Below are positions 52,254 through 55,335 of a stretch of DNA of 55,335 nt, piece after piece. The notes under the pieces are model-generated. The model was not told the DNA's origin. It was given only the letters and a program-made list of their open reading frames with translations, and did no database searches. Numbering within the stretch: position 1 is the first letter of the stretch; every line of letters begins with the position of its first letter. The translations under genes were made by a program, and so were the position numbers. The stretch is from Vicinamibacterales bacterium (lineage in GTDB: Bacteria; Acidobacteriota; Vicinamibacteria; Vicinamibacterales; UBA8438). The DNA is taken from the NCBI GenBank assembly GCA_029940535.1, contig JAPYUM010000020.1, positions 1 to 55,335 on the forward strand, given 5' to 3'.

Positions 52254-53551
52254 TAGCCGGCGGGGCCGCGGCCGGGATTGAGCGTACCGGTCGGGTCGAA
52301 CCGCCGTTTGACTTCCCGCATGATCGGCAGGCCGTCGCCGATCGGGCCCCAGACGCCCACGAGTGACTTCAGCTCGGCATCTGCGCGACGAATCACGACG
52401 CTGCCTTGACCAGGCAAGAAACGGTCCCGAAGCATCGTGACGAACGAGGCTCGGGCCTCGGTGGCGCCCTGCACCAACACATTGAGCACGCCAAGACCGG
52501 CTCGCCCGGTCACCGCGTAGTCGAGGTGGTTCGTCTGGGCGGCCTCGGTGATCCGCGTCAAGGTGGAGGACACCTCGTTCGGCACGGTCACGATCTTGAG
52601 AATGGTCCCGTCCTGACCGGTGCCGAACACGCGCGTATCGTGGGCACGCCAGGCGTGGCTCTCGTCATCGCCGGCCAACACCACCGCGCGGCCGCCCTGC
52701 TGCTCGGCGAGAGTGACGGCCTGTAAGGCCTGCTGCTCGGCGACGGTCTCGACAGACTCGAAGCGCACCAGCATCGCGGGCGGGGGCGCCGCCAGTTCGA
52801 GGGCGGTCGGCATGGACGCCTGCGCGACGAGGGCGGCGACGTACGGACCACACTGCTCCGGGCCGGCAAGTGTGACCGCCACCGTCCGCGACGCGTCGGC
52901 CCGCGGGGCAAGCTTGAACGTGGCGTTGACGACGACGCCGAGGCTCCCGAACGAGCCCGTCAACAGTCTGGCGAGGTCGTAGCCCGCGACGTTCTTGACG
53001 ACGATCCCACCACTGTGGGCCATGACGCCGTCGGCCCGCGCCAGCGTCATCCCGATAATGAGATCTCGGGGCGCGCCATGCCAATGCCGGCGCGGTCCAC
53101 TGTCATTCGTGGCGACGATCCCGCCGATGGTCGCGGTGTCTGGGTCGGGGGGATCGAGAGCCAGCCACTGACGATGCTCGGCCAGCACGGCGTTCATAGC
53201 CGACAGCGTGGTCCCCGCCTGCACGGTGGCCGTCAAGTCTCCATGGCGATGGGCTTCGACCCCGCTCATCCGACGCATTGACAACAGCACGTCGATCGGC
53301 CCTGGCGTGGGACCCCAGCCGATCTTGGTGCCGCCGCCCCGGACGATGACGGTGCGGCCGCTCTCGGTGGCCCAAGCGAGCGTCCCGCCGACGTTCGCGG
53401 GGGTCTGGGGCTCGACCACCAGCCGAGGCACGACGCCGTCGACCGCGTCCGAACCAGCGCCAGCGCGCGCGACCGGCGCCCCCAGCCGCGTATTCAGATC
53501 GGTCAGGGCAACGTCCGATGGTCCAGTCGCCATCGTGGGTCGAGACATCAC
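52253..53551 (-). CDS. glcE: Glycolate oxidase FAD-binding subunit
   Basis: 432 aa from GTG 53551 (ATG 53548 equally likely), overlapping the glcD stop (taGTG). FAD_binding_4 domain: VVEPQTPANVGGTLAWATE, VIVRGGGTKIGWG (about 68), TIGGIVATNDSGPRRHWHG and IVVKNVAGYDLARLLTGSFG (about 165). The short C-terminal half ends RFDPTGTLNPGRG. Shorter than GlcD, as usual for GlcE. The TAG stop touches repeat A3. Confidence 0.93.
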   Translation of the reverse strand: MMSRPTMATGPSDVALTDLNTRLGAPVARAGAGSDAVDGVVPRLVVEPQTPANVGGTLAWATESGRTVIVRGGGTKIGWGPTPGPIDVLLSMRRMSGVEAHRHGDLTATVQAGTTLSAMNAVLAEHRQWLALDPPDPDTATIGGIVATNDSGPRRHWHGAPRDLIIGMTLARADGVMAHSGGIVVKNVAGYDLARLLTGSFGSLGVVVNATFKLAPRADASRTVAVTLAGPEQCGPYVAALVAQASMPTALELAAPPPAMLVRFESVETVAEQQALQAVTLAEQQGGRAVVLAGDDESHAWRAHDTRVFGTGQDGTILKIVTVPNEVSSTLTRITEAAQTNHLDYAVTGRAGLGVLNVLVQGATEARASFVTMLRDRFLPGQGSVVIRRADAELKSLVGVWGPIGDGLPIMREVKRRFDPTGTLNPGRGPAG

Positions 53552-55014
53552 TAAACCCGCGTCGCGAGACCGGCGACTTCAGCCGGGTGAGCGCGGTACG
53601 GGCCCGGCACCTCGCCGCAGAGGCGCGGCGTGGGAAGCAGTTTGTCCGGGTTGCACAACTCGTGAGGGTCGAACGCGACTCGCACCAGTTGCATGGTGGC
53701 CAAGTCGTCGTCGCTGAACATCTTTGGCATGTGGCACGCCTTGTCCGACCCGATACCGTGTTCTCCAGTCAATGACCCACCAACATCGAGACAGTACGAC
53801 AGAATCTCCGATGCCACCTGTTCGGCCAGCTCGGCTTGGCCTTCCACGGCGTCGTCGTAGCAGACCAACGGATGCAGGTTGCCGTCGCCGGCATGGAACA
53901 CGTTGCCGATGGTCAATCCCGAACGCTGTTCCAGTGCGCGAATCCGGCGAAGCACCTCGGGTAGCGTGCTCCGAGGGATGACCCCATCCTGGACGTAGTA
54001 GTTCGGCGAGACGCGTCCCATGGCGGCAAACGCGGCTTTGCGCCCCATCCAGATCCGCCCGCGCTGCGCGTCGTCCTGCGCCACCTGCACGCCCCAGGCC
54101 TGGTTGCGCTCGCAGACCGCCTCGATCTGCCGGAACAGTGTGTCGACTTCGCTCTGGGGGCCGTCGAGCTCGACGATGAGCACCGCCTCGGCATCGGGAA
54201 AGCCGGGCTGAACGGCGGCCTCGGCGGCCCTGATCGTGGTGCGGTCCATCATCTCGATGGCAGCCGGAATAATGCCTGCGGCGATGACGTCCGACACGGC
54301 GTTTCCAGCCGCGTCGGTGGAATCGAACGCGGCCAGCAGCGTCCGGACCGCCTGGGGGCGGCGCATCAGCCGAAGGGTCACCTTGGTGACCACCGCCAAC
54401 GTGCCTTCAGACCCGACGACCACACCAAGCAGGTCGAGGCCCGGGCTGTCGAGCGCCGCGCCGCCCAGGTGGACCATGCTGCCATCCGGTAGCACCGCCT
54501 CGACCCCGAGCACGTGATGCACGGTAAATCCATACTTCAAACAGTGGGCGCCGCCAGAGTTCTCGGCGACGTTGCCCCCAATCGAGCAGATGACCTGACT
54601 GGAGGGGTCAGGCGCGTAGTAGTAGCCGTCCGGCGTCACCCGCCGTGTCACCTCCAGGTTCATGACCCCCGGCTCGACCGTAATTCGCTGGTTGGGAATG
54701 TCGATATCGAGCACCCGGTTCATCCGGGTCATGACCACCAGCACACCGTCCGGATGCGGAAGCGCCCCGCCAGACAGGCCGGTGCCCTGACCACGCGCGA
54801 CAAACGGCACCTTGTGTCGGTGACACAAGCTGACAACCGCTTGCACCTGCTCGGCCGTCTCCGGCAACACGGCGGCCGCCGGCCGAGACCGATGCGACAT
54901 CAGCCCGTCCGACTCGTAGGTCAGGAGCTCGCTCTCGTCTCGTACCAAGCCTTCGGTCCCGACGATGCGTTCGAGCTGCGACAGAAAATCAGAATCAATC
55001 ATGTCGATCGACAC
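53551..55014 (-). CDS. glcD: Glycolate oxidase FAD-linked subunit
   Basis: 487 aa from GTG 55014; ATG 55002 is an alternative start. FAD_binding_4 domain: VVSLCHRHKVPFVARGQGTG (about 60-79), SGGALPHPDGVLVVM and SIGGNVAENSGGAHCLKYG (about 145). The FAD-oxidase_C domain has NVFHAGDGNLHPLV (about 375), GGSLTGEHGIG and a C-terminal DPHELCNPDKLLP. It oxidises glycolate, or D-lactate in related enzymes, to the 2-oxo acid. It starts six bases after the M64 peptidase gene and leads directly into glcE. Confidence 0.95.
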   Translation of the reverse strand: MSIDMIDSDFLSQLERIVGTEGLVRDESELLTYESDGLMSHRSRPAAAVLPETAEQVQAVVSLCHRHKVPFVARGQGTGLSGGALPHPDGVLVVMTRMNRVLDIDIPNQRITVEPGVMNLEVTRRVTPDGYYYAPDPSSQVICSIGGNVAENSGGAHCLKYGFTVHHVLGVEAVLPDGSMVHLGGAALDSPGLDLLGVVVGSEGTLAVVTKVTLRLMRRPQAVRTLLAAFDSTDAAGNAVSDVIAAGIIPAAIEMMDRTTIRAAEAAVQPGFPDAEAVLIVELDGPQSEVDTLFRQIEAVCERNQAWGVQVAQDDAQRGRIWMGRKAAFAAMGRVSPNYYVQDGVIPRSTLPEVLRRIRALEQRSGLTIGNVFHAGDGNLHPLVCYDDAVEGQAELAEQVASEILSYCLDVGGSLTGEHGIGSDKACHMPKMFSDDDLATMQLVRVAFDPHELCNPDKLLPTPRLCGEVPGPYRAHPAEVAGLATRV

Positions 55015-55020
55015 CGGCCA

Positions 55021-55335
55021 TCACGGCCTGCCGGTGTATTGGTCGATGACGTTCTCGATGGCGCGACGGCACACGCGGCAGAAACCGACCGGGTTGCGGG
55101 TAAACATGATGCAGTCGACCTCGGAACGGTACAGGCCGGTCGGCTCGTACGAGGCGCCTTCGAAGGCCCCGACTGTGCCCGCGTGCGGCATGCCGCCCAG
55201 CAGCGCCGTTTCTCGGTCCATCTGCTCGGTAAACAAACGGTCCATCGCGCTCTCGGGGGCCCCGTCTTCTCGTAGCCCGCGTCGCTCCTGCTGCGCCGCC
55301 ACACTCCCGTTCTCGAACGCCTCTTTGTCCCACGG
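55021..55335 (-). CDS. M64-family metallopeptidase, C-terminal part only
   Basis: 104 codons open to the window edge (5' part lies outside). The segment PWDKEAFE at the edge and GTVGAFEGASYEPTGLYRSE, then VDCIMFTRNP and FCRVCRRAIENVI, match the C-terminal part of IgA-peptidase M64 enzymes. The CxxC-containing end is typical. The zinc site would lie upstream, outside the window. Likely secreted, judging from the family. Confidence 0.8.
   Translation of the reverse strand, partial: PWDKEAFENGSVAAQQERRGLREDGAPESAMDRLFTEQMDRETALLGGMPHAGTVGAFEGASYEPTGLYRSEVDCIMFTRNPVGFCRVCRRAIENVIDQYTGRP

Noticed and set aside
53551-55014. glcD as D-lactate dehydrogenase
   Set aside because: Cannot be excluded by sequence alone, but the adjoining glcE and glcF favour the three-subunit glycolate oxidase.

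Overview
The window is about 55 kb of GC-rich bacterial chromosome with dense, mostly overlapping genes. It has Gram-negative envelope genes (TolC-type channel, Pal, LPS-type glycosyltransferases), encoded GTG starts, PyrR-type control of pyrimidine genes, a Gld-type ABC cluster and interspersed hairpin repeats. This mix resembles Acidobacteriota of the Vicinamibacteria type. That assignment is an inference from gene content and was not tested by phylogeny.

Layout. 1-11.5 kb: TolC-like channel, two glycosyltransferases, and a nearly complete pyrimidine set. The set comprises pyrE (cut by the window edge), a minus-strand run pyrR-pyrB-pyrC-TIGR02757 preceded by a recognisable PyrR RNA site, and a divergent plus-strand run pyrK-pyrD-pyrF-glutaredoxin-like. 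11.5-14 kb: Pal with a long polyproline tract, an orphan LysW-like acidic zinc-ribbon protein, and a REC-PilZ regulator. 14-20.4 kb: GldA/GldF/GldG-like ABC system with a DUF4340 protein and a PBP4-type lipoprotein. 20.4-24.6 kb: a secreted protein carrying two G8 tracts, an AlaX-type editing protein, queC, queE and nth. 24.6-28.7 kb: a compact bacterial microcompartment (BMC) locus with TPR and YHS proteins, a class II aldolase with a probable encapsulation peptide, one BMC-H, three BMC-P and a 2-hydroxyacid dehydrogenase. 28.8-43.6 kb: conserved housekeeping runs tilS-ftsH-folP-cdaA-cdaR-glmM-pdxJ and yebC-ruvC-ruvA-ruvB-fabH-queA, with a CAU-anticodon tRNA beside tilS. 43.8-55.3 kb: DUF2231 protein, PQQ-type propeller, an apparent deletion scar, secreted SUMF-domain protein, gamma-glutamyltransferase, exported RidA, quinone oxidoreductase, glycolate oxidase glcF/glcE/glcD, and the end of an M64 peptidase.

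Two repeat families stand out. Family B (four copies, 91-107 bp, three consecutive hairpins) always lies just 5' of a gene and always in the same orientation relative to it. Family A (three good copies and one decayed, about 105-126 bp, inverted termini GGTTTTCYGACGAGGCG) always lies directly 3' of genes, often touching the TAG stop codon. Together with the compact BMC locus and the PyrR site they are the observations most worth following up.
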